From positions 1 through 64,000 of the forward strand of contig NZ_LKEU01000024.1 in the NCBI RefSeq assembly GCF_001766835.1: a stretch of 64,000 nucleotides of DNA. The letters run 5' to 3'. Origin of the DNA: Acetobacterium wieringae. GTDB taxonomy: Bacteria > Bacillota > Clostridia > Eubacteriales > Eubacteriaceae. Positions 44,006 through 53,945 of the stretch are shown here, piece by piece. Every line of letters begins with the position of its first letter. Position 1 is the first letter of the stretch. The notes below the pieces were generated by a model. It was not told where the DNA came from. It was given only the letters and a program-made list of their open reading frames with translations, and did not search any database. A program made the translations under genes and the position numbers.

Positions 44006-45106
44006 ATGGATCAAACAGGAAGAAAAGAAAAATTCTGGAAATCAAAGTTTTGGAAAAAATACTCGAACTATTTGTTCTTTGTTTTTCTAATCAGTGCAAC
44101 AGCAATTGTTATCTTAACACAAGTTGATCCGGAAACCTTTTTAAGAACAATTAAACAAGCCAATGTTTATTGTCTCATTTTGGGGATTGGTTGTGTTTTC
44201 ATCTATTGGATCTTGGAAGCTTATATGCTGCTAAAATTGATGCGGCGGGATAATCCCAATGAGAGCTTTCATTTTGCCTGGACTGTGACCATGGTTGGTC
44301 AGTATTATAATCTGATTACCCCCAGTGCCACCGGGGGTCAACCCCTGCAGCTCTATGAAATGTCGAAAAAAAATTATGGAATCGGTTCCGGAACAGCGGT
44401 GCTGGTGCAAAAATACGCACTGTATCAGGTAACGGTTACCTTTTTGGCCATTGTCGCCACCATTTTCAGCATTACAGCCTTGCACCAGAGCCTGGATGCT
44501 GCCAAATGGCTGATTGCCATAGGCTTAATCGTAAACATCGCCGGAGTGGTACTGATCTTTATTCTGGCCTTTAATGCCAATGCTGCCAAAGCGATTATGC
44601 TTGGCTGTGTGCGTCTTTTACTGACGCTTCACATCATAAAAAATGCCGAAAAATATTTTGAAAAAGTCAATCACTTTATTAAGGAATACCAGATCGCCAT
44701 TGATGCCTTAAAAAGCCATAAACTGCAGACCTTAAAATTATTTGCTGTTTCAATCGTGCAGATCCTGGTATTTTACTCAGTCAACTATTGGGTGTATCGA
44801 TCATTGGGTTTGAATGAAACCAATGCGCTGACGATTATTTCCTTGCAAGCGATTCTTTATGTGGCGGTAGCCTTTGTGCCGACACCAGGTGCTGCCGGCG
44901 GGGCAGAAGCGGGATTTTTATTGTTGTTTGGGCCCATTTACGGCTCTGGCAATACCGCAGTCGCGATGATTCTCTGGCGCCTGATTACTTTTTATTTCGT
45001 CATTCTTTTTGGTGGGATCTATCTTTCGATTTATTCCATCAGAGTTGGCAAAGAAAAGGCCCAGCAAATTGAAGAAGAATGTGATGATCAAGTTGATAAT
45101 CTATAG
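44006..45106 (+). CDS. Lysylphosphatidylglycerol synthase TM-region / UPF0104 family membrane protein
   Basis: The 366-residue polytopic protein has about eight hydrophobic segments and the UPF0104/MprF-flippase-type motifs WTVTMVGQYYNLITPSATGGQPLQLYEM (described here in part) and PTPGAAGGAEAGFLLLFGP. It matches the membrane domain of MprF without the C-terminal aminoacyl-transferase domain. Such stand-alone proteins are thought to move lipids across the membrane; the substrate is unknown. The fumarase genes follow 27 bases later. Confidence 0.85.
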   Translation: MDQTGRKEKFWKSKFWKKYSNYLFFVFLISATAIVILTQVDPETFLRTIKQANVYCLILGIGCVFIYWILEAYMLLKLMRRDNPNESFHFAWTVTMVGQYYNLITPSATGGQPLQLYEMSKKNYGIGSGTAVLVQKYALYQVTVTFLAIVATIFSITALHQSLDAAKWLIAIGLIVNIAGVVLIFILAFNANAAKAIMLGCVRLLLTLHIIKNAEKYFEKVNHFIKEYQIAIDALKSHKLQTLKLFAVSIVQILVFYSVNYWVYRSLGLNETNALTIISLQAILYVAVAFVPTPGAAGGAEAGFLLLFGPIYGSGNTAVAMILWRLITFYFVILFGGIYLSIYSIRVGKEKAQQIEEECDDQVDNL

Positions 45107-45133
45107 AAAATATTAAACAACAAGGAGATTTCA

Positions 45134-45976
45134 GTGAGAAAAATTGGAGTTTTGCAGATTGTCGATCATGTCGCTGAAATGTGTATTGAAGCCAATACAT
45201 TTTTATCAGATGATATGATGGAGGGGCTGCGTCGGGCGAGGCAATTAGAAGAGTCTGAAAATGGTAAAGAAATTTTGGAAACCATGCTCAGTAATTTTGA
45301 AGTCGCAAAAAATAAAAATATACCCATTTGCCAGGATACTGGCATGGTGGTGATGTTTGTCACGTTTGGTCAGGATCTGATCATCGAGGGTGGCAGTCTT
45401 GAAGAAGCCCTCCAGGCTGGCGTCGCCAAAGGTTATGAAGAAGGCTATCTGCGAAAATCCGTGGTTGCCGACCCGTTTATCCGAACAAATACCGGCAATA
45501 ATACCCCGGCGGTGATCCATTATCAGGTCGTGCCTGGTGATGGCTTAAAAATAAAGATTTTACCCAAGGGCTTTGGCAGCGAAAACACCAGTGCTCTGAA
45601 GATGCTTAAACCGGCAGATGGGATGGCCGGGGTTAAAGAATTTGTGCTCCAGACCGTGGAGACTGGCAGTCCTAATGCCTGTGCACCAATTGTGGTTGGG
45701 GTGGGCGTTGGCGGTACCATGGAAAAAGCGGCGATCATGGCCAAAGAAGCCTTGAGCCGACCCTTGGGTGAACACAATCCGCTGGAACATATCGAAGCGC
45801 TGGAAGAATATCTGCTTGAAGCCAGCAACGCTTTGGGAATTGGCCCAATGGGACTTGGGGGAATCAACACGGTACTTGGGGTTAACGTGGAAGTCTTTCC
45901 GACCCATATCGCCGGTCTGCCGGTGGCGGTTAATATCACCTGTTACGTTAATCGACATGTGGAAAGGGAATTATAA
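45134..45976 (+). CDS. fumA: Fumarate hydratase class I, alpha subunit
   Basis: The N-terminal half of oxygen-sensitive [4Fe-4S] fumarase. Cluster ligands are likely the cysteines in PICQDTGMVVMF, SPNACAPIVVGVGVGG and one more; KSVVADPF and RTNTGNNTPAVIH are family blocks. The two-subunit form is usual in anaerobes. The start is GTG 45134 with AAGGAG 8 bases ahead. The gene symbol is used loosely for the split enzyme; tartrate dehydratase (TtdA) is a close relative and cannot be fully excluded. Confidence 0.9.
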   Translation: MRKIGVLQIVDHVAEMCIEANTFLSDDMMEGLRRARQLEESENGKEILETMLSNFEVAKNKNIPICQDTGMVVMFVTFGQDLIIEGGSLEEALQAGVAKGYEEGYLRKSVVADPFIRTNTGNNTPAVIHYQVVPGDGLKIKILPKGFGSENTSALKMLKPADGMAGVKEFVLQTVETGSPNACAPIVVGVGVGGTMEKAAIMAKEALSRPLGEHNPLEHIEALEEYLLEASNALGIGPMGLGGINTVLGVNVEVFPTHIAGLPVAVNITCYVNRHVEREL

Positions 45977-45977
45977 A

Positions 45978-46541
45978 ATGGCTGTTGTAGAGATCAGAAC
46001 ACCTTTAACTAAAAAGGATCGAAAAAAACTAAAAGCCGGTGACCATGTGCGGATTTCCGGGATCATATATACAGCCCGGGATGCAGCTCACAAGCGGATG
46101 ATTGAAGCGCTGGAAAAAGGTTTGCCTTTGCCGATGGATTTTACTGATGAAATTATATATTATGTTGGGCCCTGTCCTGCGAAACCCGGAGAGATCATTG
46201 GCTCAGCCGGACCAACCACCAGTGGTCGGATGGATACGTATACCCCGGAACTGCTGGATCGTGGATTGGCTGGTATGATCGGCAAAGGAAATCGAAGTGA
46301 ACGGGTCATCAATAGTATGGTAAGTAATGATGCCGTTTATTTTGCCTGTGTCGGCGGTGCCGGGGCCTTATTGCAGGATTGCATCAAGTCAGTCGAAATC
46401 ATTGCCTATGAGGATCTGGGAACGGAAGCAATTCGAAAAATTGAAGTTAAAGATTTTCCGGCGATTGTCGTGATTGACACCAAAGGAACCAATTTATACG
46501 AAACTGAAAGAAAAAAATTCACAAATAAGCTATGGATTTAG
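45978..46541 (+). CDS. fumB: Fumarate hydratase class I, beta subunit
   Basis: The C-terminal half of the same enzyme, 187 residues, with LKAGDHVRISGIIYTARDAAHKRM, IYYVGPCPAKPGEIIGSAGPTTSGRMD (given here in part) and VGGAGALL. It starts 1 base after the alpha subunit, so the subunits are coupled. A longer frame reaching back into the alpha gene is a shadow; ATG 45978 gives the family N-terminus. Confidence 0.91.
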   Translation: MAVVEIRTPLTKKDRKKLKAGDHVRISGIIYTARDAAHKRMIEALEKGLPLPMDFTDEIIYYVGPCPAKPGEIIGSAGPTTSGRMDTYTPELLDRGLAGMIGKGNRSERVINSMVSNDAVYFACVGGAGALLQDCIKSVEIIAYEDLGTEAIRKIEVKDFPAIVVIDTKGTNLYETERKKFTNKLWI

Positions 46542-46552
46542 TGGGAGGAAAC

Positions 46553-47809
46553 ATGAAAAAAGCACAAATGGTTATTGAAACATCATTAAGAGCAGGTGGT
46601 ACTGATCCGATCTTTCGAATCGCCGGAGAAGCGGCAAACCGTACCAAAGAATTGGGACCGGAAGCCGTTATAAATTCAACCATTGGAGCACTGATGGACG
46701 ATGATGGCGAATTGGTAACATTCAAATCAGTGTATGACACCTTAAAAGGCCTGCCGAATCACCTGATTGCCGATTATTCTGGGTTAGCCGGGCAACCGGA
46801 TTTTTTAGAAAAGATCACGGAAGCCTGTTTTAAAAACTGTAAACCAGAAGGTTATATTCGGGCGGTGGCAACCCCGGGGGGAACCGGAGCAGTCCGCCAT
46901 TCGTTCTGTAATTATACCGAACTGGGAGATACAATCTTACTGACAGACTGGTATTGGGCCGCTTATGCGACCATTGCCGATGAAAATCATCGCAAAGTCA
47001 CAACCTTCCCACTTTATAATGAAGCGGGTGGATTCAATTTAGAAGGCTGGAAAAAAAGCATCCTGAAGCTGCTGGAAAAACAGCAGCGGGTATTAACGGT
47101 TCTTAATACCCCAGCCCATAATCCCACTGGCTATACCATTTCCCTGGAGGAATGGCAAGCGATCAAGACCTTTGTCACCGAAACCGCCACCGCCCAGCCG
47201 ACATCTAAAATTATCCTGCTGGTGGATCTGGCCTATATCGATTTTGCTGGCGAAGGGGATGAGGCTCGTCAGTTTATGAAAATGCTGACTGGGATGCCGC
47301 ATAATGTTTTGACCCTTTATGCCTTTAGTTGTTCCAAGGGTTATACCATGTATGGACTGCGAAACGGCGCCATTCTCTGTGTTGCGCCCACCGCAGAAAT
47401 TGCCGATGAATTTGCCAATGCCTGCACCTATTCCAACCGCGGTAACTGGTCAAACGGCACCCGGGGAGCGATGGAAACCATCACCAAAATCTTCGGCAAT
47501 GACGAATTATATAATCAGGCCATGGCTGAGCAGAGCTTCTATAAAAGCATTTTAAGACGTCGGGCCGCTGCTTTCGTGGAGGAAGCCAATAAAATCGGCC
47601 TGAAAATGGTTACCTATTGCGATGGCTTTTTTATCAGTATCCCCTGTGATAAACCCCAGGAAGTCAGCAGTCGTTTAATGGAAAATAACACCTTTGTTGT
47701 GGCATTGGGAAAAGGTCTCCGTTTTGCACCCTGCGCCGTTTCAGAAGAAAAATGTCGCCGATCACCTCAGCTGATTCTGGATGCCATCAAAGAGGTGGAA
47801 GGCCGTTAA
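46553..47809 (+). CDS. Class I/II aminotransferase, aspartate/aromatic type
   Basis: The 418-residue PLP enzyme has NTPAHNPTGYTISLEEW with the conserved Asn, LVDLAYIDFAG with the Asp-x-x-Tyr, and the PLP lysine in YAFSCSKGYTMYGLRNG, a pattern of the aspartate/aromatic aminotransferase subgroup. It starts at ATG 46553 with GGGAGG ahead, 11 bases after the fumarase. Downstream of fumarase it may use oxaloacetate or aspartate, but the substrate cannot be told from sequence alone. Confidence 0.88.
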   Translation: MKKAQMVIETSLRAGGTDPIFRIAGEAANRTKELGPEAVINSTIGALMDDDGELVTFKSVYDTLKGLPNHLIADYSGLAGQPDFLEKITEACFKNCKPEGYIRAVATPGGTGAVRHSFCNYTELGDTILLTDWYWAAYATIADENHRKVTTFPLYNEAGGFNLEGWKKSILKLLEKQQRVLTVLNTPAHNPTGYTISLEEWQAIKTFVTETATAQPTSKIILLVDLAYIDFAGEGDEARQFMKMLTGMPHNVLTLYAFSCSKGYTMYGLRNGAILCVAPTAEIADEFANACTYSNRGNWSNGTRGAMETITKIFGNDELYNQAMAEQSFYKSILRRRAAAFVEEANKIGLKMVTYCDGFFISIPCDKPQEVSSRLMENNTFVVALGKGLRFAPCAVSEEKCRRSPQLILDAIKEVEGR

Positions 47810-47834
47810 CTATTGGCATTAATAATATAGGTGG

Positions 47835-47860
47835 CTGCGAAGCAAATAAGTGCTTCGCAG
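47835..47860 (+). other. Perfect 10-bp hairpin ahead of the LacI-type gene
   Basis: CTGCGAAGCA (47835-47844) and TGCTTCGCAG (47851-47860) pair around a 6-base loop. There is no T tract, so it is either a weak terminator after the aminotransferase or an element in the leader of the regulator gene. Confidence 0.5.
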
Positions 47861-47894
47861 GCATCTGTTGTTGTGAATTTTGAAAGGAAAAGAG

Positions 47895-48905
47895 ATGAGA
47901 GTAAAAATCGTTGATGTTGCCAGAGAAGCAAATGTTTCCGTTGCAACAGTATCCCGAGTTGTTAATAATATTCCGTTAGTAAACGAAGAAACCAAGGAAC
48001 GGGTATTGGAAGCCATCAAAAAAACCGGATACAAACCCAATGCCATTGCCAGAAGTCTGAAAATTCAGAAAACCAATACCATGGGAATCATGATCCCGGA
48101 TATTACTAATCCTTATTATACCGAAATCGTCCGGGGCGCCGAAGATGTTTGTGGTATCTATCATTATAATATCATTTTAAGTAATACCGACTTTGATCCT
48201 GAAAAAGAAAAAAAATCGCTGAACGTGCTGGTTGAAAAACAATGCGATGGAATTATCTATGTGGGTAAAGATCTCAGTGACGAAATGCAGGCTGAGTTGA
48301 TTGATGCGCCCAGCGAGGTTGTTTTAGGTTGTATTCCTGATGACAGTGGCGTGCTCAGTGGCGTTTTGATTAATAATGAAACAGCAGCCTATGAGTTGGC
48401 GACTGAGCTGATAAAAATGGGCCATAAAAAATTCATGCTGTTTTTTGATGAGTTGGAAGAAGGCTATATTTATCAGGAACGAAAAAAAGGTTTTATTAAA
48501 GCCTTTGAAGAAAATAACATCGAATTTGATGACAGCCGCATCTTAAGAGAAAAACTGAGTCTCTCCGGTGGTTACACGATGATGCAGGAAGCCATTAATT
48601 CCGGGATCGATTTCACCTGCGTTTTCTGTTTTAATGACCAGACGGCACTGGGGGCGATTCGCTGTGCTGAAGAAATGGGCAAGAAAATTCCTGAAGACAT
48701 CAGCATCTGTGGCTTTAACAATTTCTGGATTGCGGAATGGACCAGACCGCAGATTACCACAGTAGCTCAGCCGATGTACGATATCGGCGCGATTGCCATG
48801 CGGATGCTCATCAAGCTGTGCGAAAAAGATGGCGATCGGACCGTTAAAAATGTTTATGTACCGCATGAGGTTCATATTCGTGGTTCGGTTACTGAGATTA
48901 AATAA
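47895..48905 (+). CDS. LacI/GalR family transcriptional regulator
   Basis: The 336-residue protein has an N-terminal LacI helix-turn-helix (VKIVDVAREANVSVATVSRV) with the hinge helix (YKPNAIARSLK), and a periplasmic-binding-protein-like ligand domain (TMGIMIPDITNPYYTEIVRG). It resembles CcpA/RbsR-type regulators; the CcpA-specific HPr contact residues were not checked. ATG 47895 has AAAGGA 7 bases ahead. No sugar uptake gene is adjacent. Confidence 0.9.
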   Translation: MRVKIVDVAREANVSVATVSRVVNNIPLVNEETKERVLEAIKKTGYKPNAIARSLKIQKTNTMGIMIPDITNPYYTEIVRGAEDVCGIYHYNIILSNTDFDPEKEKKSLNVLVEKQCDGIIYVGKDLSDEMQAELIDAPSEVVLGCIPDDSGVLSGVLINNETAAYELATELIKMGHKKFMLFFDELEEGYIYQERKKGFIKAFEENNIEFDDSRILREKLSLSGGYTMMQEAINSGIDFTCVFCFNDQTALGAIRCAEEMGKKIPEDISICGFNNFWIAEWTRPQITTVAQPMYDIGAIAMRMLIKLCEKDGDRTVKNVYVPHEVHIRGSVTEIK

Positions 48906-48919
48906 TAGCCGGGGCTTTT

Positions 48920-49906
48920 ATGAAATACATTGATTGGAAAGAAACCGACCCACAAAAGAATCTGGCCTTTGAAGAATATGTCTTTAATCAAATGGATAAA
49001 GACGAGAGTTATTTTCTGTTGTGGCAGAACGATAATGCCGTAATTGTCGGAAAACACCAGAACACCATTGAGGAAATTAATCAGGAATATATCAAAGAAA
49101 ATGATATCAAGGTTGTTCGTCGCCTTTCTGGTGGTGGGGCAGTTTACCATGATTTAGGAAATCTCAACTTCACCTTTATTGTTAATGAAGCGGGTCAGGA
49201 ACAGTTTGACTTTCAGACCTTTACCCGCCCTCTGGTGGAAGCGCTTAAAACGCTGGGGGTCAATGCAGAATTCAACAGCCGGAATGATCTTGCCATCGAT
49301 GGAAAGAAATTTTCCGGCAACTCCCAGTATGCTAAACGGGGGCGGATTCTTCACCACGGTACGATCCTGTTCAATTCAAATCTGGCTACCATTCAGAGTG
49401 CTTTGAAAGTAAAGAAAGATAAAATTGAATCCAAGGGGATCAAATCAGTTAAAAGTCGGGTCACCAACATTGTCGACTACCTGGATGAAGACTATACCCT
49501 GGAAGATTTTAAAGCGGCGCTGCTAAAAGCGATGTTTGAAAATGACAATTTGGAAATGATCACCCTTTTAGAGGAAGAAATCCAGGCGATTGAACAGTTG
49601 AAAACAGAAAAATATGCAACATGGGATTGGAATTATGGAAAATCGCCCCGGTATAATTTGCGAAAAGAACGAAAATGCGACTTTGGTCTGATTACAGTTT
49701 TGCTTCAGGTTGAAAAGGGTGAAATCAAAGAGCTTCACTTTTATGGCGATTATTTTGGTAATGGGGACATTCAGGAACTGGAAACGCTGCTAATTGGGGT
49801 AAAACCAACCGAGGAAGCGCTGTCAAAGGTTCTCAAAGACATCGCGCTGACTGATTATATTAATGGGTTGGATGTAAAAACTTTAATTGACTTAATACTA
49901 TATTAA
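48920..49906 (+). CDS. lplA: Lipoate-protein ligase A
   Basis: LplA activates free lipoate with ATP and attaches it to lipoyl domains such as GcvH. The RRLSGGGAVYHDLGNLNFTF block, the Lys-containing NDLAIDGKKFSGN and the C-terminal accessory domain (YGKSPRYNLRKERKCDFG) are all present in 328 residues. It begins 14 bases after the LacI-type gene. No lipoyl-protein gene lies in the window. Confidence 0.94.
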   Translation: MKYIDWKETDPQKNLAFEEYVFNQMDKDESYFLLWQNDNAVIVGKHQNTIEEINQEYIKENDIKVVRRLSGGGAVYHDLGNLNFTFIVNEAGQEQFDFQTFTRPLVEALKTLGVNAEFNSRNDLAIDGKKFSGNSQYAKRGRILHHGTILFNSNLATIQSALKVKKDKIESKGIKSVKSRVTNIVDYLDEDYTLEDFKAALLKAMFENDNLEMITLLEEEIQAIEQLKTEKYATWDWNYGKSPRYNLRKERKCDFGLITVLLQVEKGEIKELHFYGDYFGNGDIQELETLLIGVKPTEEALSKVLKDIALTDYINGLDVKTLIDLILY

Positions 49907-49930
49907 ACGCAGCAATTAGGCATTGGAGTA

Positions 49931-49979
49931 GCTGGTCAGCGTGATTGAGTTAAATCATACTGCGTTGACCAGTTTTTTC
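49931..49979 (+). terminator. Terminator after lplA
   Basis: CTGGTCA (49932-49938) and TGACCAG (49966-49972) pair, with partial pairing continuing inward (GCG with TGC, TGATT with AATCA). A TTTTTT run follows. Confidence 0.75.
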
Positions 49980-50005
49980 TATTGAGCCTGAAGAAAGGAA
50001 GTTCA

Positions 50006-51172
50006 TTGGAATCAAATATAACACGGCTAAATTATCATGGCAAAGAATTGGTTTTGATTGGGACGGCTCATGTTTCCAAAAACAGCGTCGATGAGGTTCG
50101 GGAAACCATAAAAAACGAACAGCCGGATTCCATCTGCATTGAACTGGATCAGCAGCGCTACGAGGCCATTAACCAGAAAGACAAATGGTCCAATACGGAC
50201 TTGGTTCAGATCATCAAAAGCAAACGGGCGGGTTTTATGTTTGTCAATATTCTGTTGTCCAACTACCAGCGTAAGCTGGCCGAACAATTCGGAATTGAAT
50301 CCGGCCAGGAAATGATGGAAGGAATTGCTTGTGCTAAAGAGTACGGAGCGGAGCTGGTACTGGCTGATCGCAGCATCCAGATTACTTTTAACCGAATCTG
50401 GCGGGGCTGCAGTTTATGGGAGAAGGTCAAGGTGCTGTTCTCGATTATTCTCAGTGTGGTGGATGATGAAGAAATTACTGAAGAAGATCTCGAAAATCTG
50501 AAATCCGATGATATGTTGACGGCCGCACTGTCAGAAATGGGTTCGGCTTTTAAAGGCGTCAAAAAATATCTGGTCGACGAGCGGGATCAGTATTTAGCCT
50601 ATAAAATCAAGCATGCTCCGGGACATAAGGTTGTGGCCGTGCTGGGAGCGGCTCACGTGCCGGGGATCAAAGAAGAAATTTTTAAAGACCAGAATATTGC
50701 CGAGCTGGAGGTGATCCCACCGAAATCCAATGTTGGCAAGGTGATTGGTTGGATGATCCCGATTATTTTGCTGGCGCTGATTGTGGTAACCTTTATTGCC
50801 AGTCCCAGCTCGGGATGGGAGCAAGCTAAAAACTGGATTCTCTGGACTGGTCTGCTGGCAGCGTTGGGCACCCTGCTGGCAGGTGGGCATATTCTATCGG
50901 TATTGACAGCTTTTGTAGCGGCTCCAATTACGACCCTGCATCCATTACTGGCAGCAGGATGGTTTGCCGGCATGACCGAAGCGCATTTCCGTAAGCCCAA
51001 AGTGGAAGATTTTGAATCCTTGCCTAAAGACTTGGGTAGTATCAAAGGCCTCTGGCGCAACAAGGTGACTAAGGTGCTGATGGTCGTGGTATTTGCCAAT
51101 CTGGGAAGCAGTATTGGCACCTGGCTGGGTGGGCTTAACATTATTGGGATTTTTATTAATACCTTTTCCTGA
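50006..51172 (+). CDS. TraB family protein with C-terminal membrane region
   Basis: The protein begins with the TraB/PrgY domain (GTAHVSKNSVDEVRETI near residue 18, ICIELDQQRYEAI), carries a second conserved block (VLGAAHVPGI), and ends in several hydrophobic segments (about residues 240-262, 273-320 and 355-388). Enterococcal TraB acts against a peptide pheromone, and the fold is related to Tiki-type proteases, but chromosomal members are uncharacterised. I place the start at TTG 50006 because AAAGGA lies 6 bases before it; a TTG 24 bases upstream is less well placed. Confidence 0.87.
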   Translation: MESNITRLNYHGKELVLIGTAHVSKNSVDEVRETIKNEQPDSICIELDQQRYEAINQKDKWSNTDLVQIIKSKRAGFMFVNILLSNYQRKLAEQFGIESGQEMMEGIACAKEYGAELVLADRSIQITFNRIWRGCSLWEKVKVLFSIILSVVDDEEITEEDLENLKSDDMLTAALSEMGSAFKGVKKYLVDERDQYLAYKIKHAPGHKVVAVLGAAHVPGIKEEIFKDQNIAELEVIPPKSNVGKVIGWMIPIILLALIVVTFIASPSSGWEQAKNWILWTGLLAALGTLLAGGHILSVLTAFVAAPITTLHPLLAAGWFAGMTEAHFRKPKVEDFESLPKDLGSIKGLWRNKVTKVLMVVVFANLGSSIGTWLGGLNIIGIFINTFS

Positions 51173-51228
51173 GAAGTGAATAATGCTTCCTGCAGGACGT
51201 TTAAATATGCATCAGCTTTCAAAAAAAC

Positions 51229-51257
51229 TTGTTAATGTTTACAAAATAATATATAAT
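51229..51257 (+). promoter_or_regulatory. Promoter of the amino acid ABC transporter operon
   Basis: TTGTTA (51229-51234), 17 bases and TATAAT (51252-51257) are followed by a GAAAGGAG ribosome site. Confidence 0.7.
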
Positions 51258-51289
51258 TAACACCATTAGGAATTTAGAAAGGAGAAACG

Positions 51290-52120
51290 ATGAAAAGAAA
51301 ATTATTAGGTTTATCACTGGTTGTTTTATTGTTATCAGCATTGATGCTGACTGGTTGTTCTTCCGGAGGATCAAAAACATCAGAAGATGCATTAGCCGAT
51401 GGCGTGTTAAGTATCGGTGTGGATGATACCTACCTGCCAATGGAATTCAGAGATGATCAAAACGAACTGGTTGGCTTTGATATTGACTTTGCCAACGCTT
51501 TAGCTGAAGAATTAGGGGTCAAAGCGGAATTCCAGACAGTAGCCTGGGATGGTATTTTCAACGGTTTAAATGCAAAGCAATACGATGCTATCATTTCCAG
51601 CACCAGTATAACACCTGAACGCCTTGAAGGTTTCAGTATGTCTGATCCTTACGTTGCCAACGGGATTGTAATTGTTTCACGAAAAGATGCAACCCCGGTT
51701 AAAACATTCAAAGAACTTGAAGGAAAAACTTTGGGTGCTCAGATTGAAACCACAGCTGATATCGCAGCCGAAAAATTAAAGGTTGAAGAAGGCGTCAATG
51801 TTGAAATTAAAAAATTTGATGGAATGCTGGATGCATTTGCAGCCCTTCAAGGTAAACAAATCGATAACGTCATCACTGATGTCGGGGTCGCCATGTACTA
51901 TGTAGCTCAGAATCCTGATCTCTATGTTGTCAGCTCTGATGTTTTAACCAATGAGCCGATTGGGATTACTTCCCGTTTAGCCGACACGGCGACAACCGAA
52001 AAGTATAATGAAGCCATTAAAGCTTTGCAGGAAAGTGGCAAAATGTCAGAAATTTCAATGAAGTGGTTTGGTCAAGATATGACAAAAGATATTGACACTG
52101 AACTAGTAGTCATTGAATAG
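51290..52120 (+). CDS. Amino acid ABC transporter substrate-binding lipoprotein
   Basis: A lipoprotein signal peptide with lipobox LTGC (Cys about residue 23) is followed by a SBP_bac_3 domain (LSIGVDDTYLPMEFRDDQ, LVGFDIDFANALAEELG). The family binds polar or basic amino acids such as glutamine, arginine or cystine; the ligand cannot be fixed. Permease and ATPase genes follow, but only after a 295-base gap with a hairpin, which may keep the binding protein in excess. Confidence 0.93.
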   Translation: MKRKLLGLSLVVLLLSALMLTGCSSGGSKTSEDALADGVLSIGVDDTYLPMEFRDDQNELVGFDIDFANALAEELGVKAEFQTVAWDGIFNGLNAKQYDAIISSTSITPERLEGFSMSDPYVANGIVIVSRKDATPVKTFKELEGKTLGAQIETTADIAAEKLKVEEGVNVEIKKFDGMLDAFAALQGKQIDNVITDVGVAMYYVAQNPDLYVVSSDVLTNEPIGITSRLADTATTEKYNEAIKALQESGKMSEISMKWFGQDMTKDIDTELVVIE

Positions 52121-52415
52121 GATTATCAATAATTGAATAAATAAATGGAATAGGACTTGGTACAGTTGCTGTGACAAGTCCTGTTCATATGTTTATAGAC
52201 AGCAGCGTACTGGTAAATGTCTCAAACTTGGCCAGTCTGTATGTGTCAATATACACCTGAGCAAATTTTCGTGAGGGTTGTAGACAAAGTAATTAAGCGG
52301 TTAATGTCTTTTTCTGTGATGCGGTATTAGAAGCGTCATCCGAGATGAAAAAGGCTTTGTCTGCAGTCTGACATGGAGCGCTGTTCAAATTTTTTATGAC
52401 GAAGGGAAGATCAAC
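52121..52415 (+). other. Gap between binding protein and permease genes
   Basis: No gene is supported here. AGGACTTG and CAAGTCCT (about 52153-52160 and 52176-52183), with inner ACAG/CTGT, form a stable hairpin some 35 bases after the binding-protein stop, without a T run. It could be an RNA processing or 3'-stabilising hairpin. The remaining 230 bases show no clear promoter or repeat. Confidence 0.45.
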
Positions 52416-53078
52416 GTGTTAACTGAAATCCAATTATGGGCAATTTTAAACGGAACCATTGTAACAATTGAGATTGCACTAGTAGCAATCGTTTTTGGTG
52501 CGATTTTCGGCGTAATTGTAGCTCTTGGGCGACTCTCAAAAAATAAGGTAGCCAATGGCCTATCCTGGTTTTATATCTGGTTTTTTAGAGGAACCCCTTT
52601 ATTGCTCCAATTATTCATTATTTATTATGCCATCCCGATAATCTATCTGGATGCAACGGGTATCACATTTGAAGTCAATCCAATGATTGCAGCATTTGTG
52701 GCGTTCTCCTTAAATGCCACAGCCTATCTGGCCGAAATTATCCGGGCGGCCATTGAGTCCATCGATGGAGGGCAAATGGAAGCGGCTAAAGCCCTGGGAA
52801 TGAGTTATCGCCAGGCGATGACAAAAATTATTATCCCCCAAACCTATAAACGGCTGGTTGCTCCTTTGGGTAACGAGCTGATTATGCTGTTAAAAGATAC
52901 GTCACTGGTATCGACCATTGCATTATTTGATTTGCTGAGAACCACCAAAACAATGGCGAGTGCGACCGGATCGTGGATTTATTACATTTATGCCGCCGCC
53001 ATCTATCTGTTCTTAACAACGATTATTCAGGTTGTATTTGATATGATGGAAAAGAAACTGGGAATTTACGAAAGATAG
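52416..53078 (+). CDS. Amino acid ABC transporter permease
   Basis: The 220-residue HisM/GlnP-type permease has about five membrane helices and the EAA loop [21 protein letters not shown] (described in part; residues about 125-145). The start is GTG 52416 with GAAGGGA 8 bases ahead. The ATPase gene follows after 10 bases. Confidence 0.93.
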   Translation: MLTEIQLWAILNGTIVTIEIALVAIVFGAIFGVIVALGRLSKNKVANGLSWFYIWFFRGTPLLLQLFIIYYAIPIIYLDATGITFEVNPMIAAFVAFSLNATAYLAEIIRAAIESIDGGQMEAAKALGMSYRQAMTKIIIPQTYKRLVAPLGNELIMLLKDTSLVSTIALFDLLRTTKTMASATGSWIYYIYAAAIYLFLTTIIQVVFDMMEKKLGIYER

Positions 53079-53088
53079 GGAAAAAAAT

Positions 53089-53847
53089 ATGAGTATGGTA
53101 AAATTAGTGAACGTACGAAAGTCTTTTGGAGATTTGGAAGTGCTCAAGGGTGTTAATCTCGAGGTTTCGCAGGGCGAAGTCGTCTGTATAATCGGTGCCA
53201 GCGGTTCAGGAAAAAGTACCATGTTACGGTGTCTTAATCATCTGGAACGGATTTCTGACGGAGAAATTTACATTGAAGATGTCCTGTCAGATAAACGGGC
53301 CAACAATAAAGACCTGATGAAGATTGATCCGGTCACCGTGCAGTCCTTGTGCACCGATTTGGGCATGGTTTTTCAAAATTTCAATCTCTTTCCTCATTTG
53401 ACGGTACTGGACAATGTGACTATTGCTCCTCTGATTGTCAAGAAAGAGGATAAAAAAGTAGCTGAAACCAGAGCCCTGGATTTATTAAGTATGGTTGGTC
53501 TCTTTGAAAAGAAAGATGAGTACCCATCCCGTTTATCCGGTGGTCAACAACAGCGGGTTGCTATTGCCAGAGCTTTGGCCATGGATCCCAAAATTATGAT
53601 GTTTGACGAACCAACCTCAGCGCTGGACCCTGAACTGGTTGGCGAAGTTCTGGCAACCATGCGGCAATTGGCTGAAAAAGGGATGACAATGCTGATTGTT
53701 ACCCATGAAATTGGTTTCGCCCGGGAAGTAGCCGATCGGGTTATTTTCATGGATGGAGGGGTCATCTGCGAAGAAGGCACCCCGGAAGAAGTACTGCTTA
53801 ATCCTAAAGAAGAGCGAACAAAAAGCTTTCTTAATAAAATTCTATAA
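53089..53847 (+). CDS. Amino acid ABC transporter ATP-binding protein
   Basis: A GlnQ/HisP-type ATPase of 252 residues with Walker [11 protein letters not shown]-loop [12 protein letters not shown], signature [15 protein letters not shown], Walker [16 protein letters not shown] and the switch His in VTHEIGFA. It contains a small insertion ([15 protein letters not shown]) ahead of the Q-loop. It ends the operon. Confidence 0.95.
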   Translation: MSMVKLVNVRKSFGDLEVLKGVNLEVSQGEVVCIIGASGSGKSTMLRCLNHLERISDGEIYIEDVLSDKRANNKDLMKIDPVTVQSLCTDLGMVFQNFNLFPHLTVLDNVTIAPLIVKKEDKKVAETRALDLLSMVGLFEKKDEYPSRLSGGQQQRVAIARALAMDPKIMMFDEPTSALDPELVGEVLATMRQLAEKGMTMLIVTHEIGFAREVADRVIFMDGGVICEEGTPEEVLLNPKEERTKSFLNKIL

Positions 53848-53855
53848 ACAAATTA

Positions 53856-53886
53856 AAAAATTGTCGATTCGACAATTTTTTTTTAT
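53856..53886 (+). terminator. Terminator of the ABC transporter operon
   Basis: An 11-bp stem AAAAATTGTCG (53856-53866) with CGACAATTTTT (53870-53880) is followed by more T. Confidence 0.85.
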
Positions 53887-53945
53887 TTGCTTTACACTAC
53901 ATGTCATGATACAATCATCACATGCAAACTTTTGGAGGGATCAAA

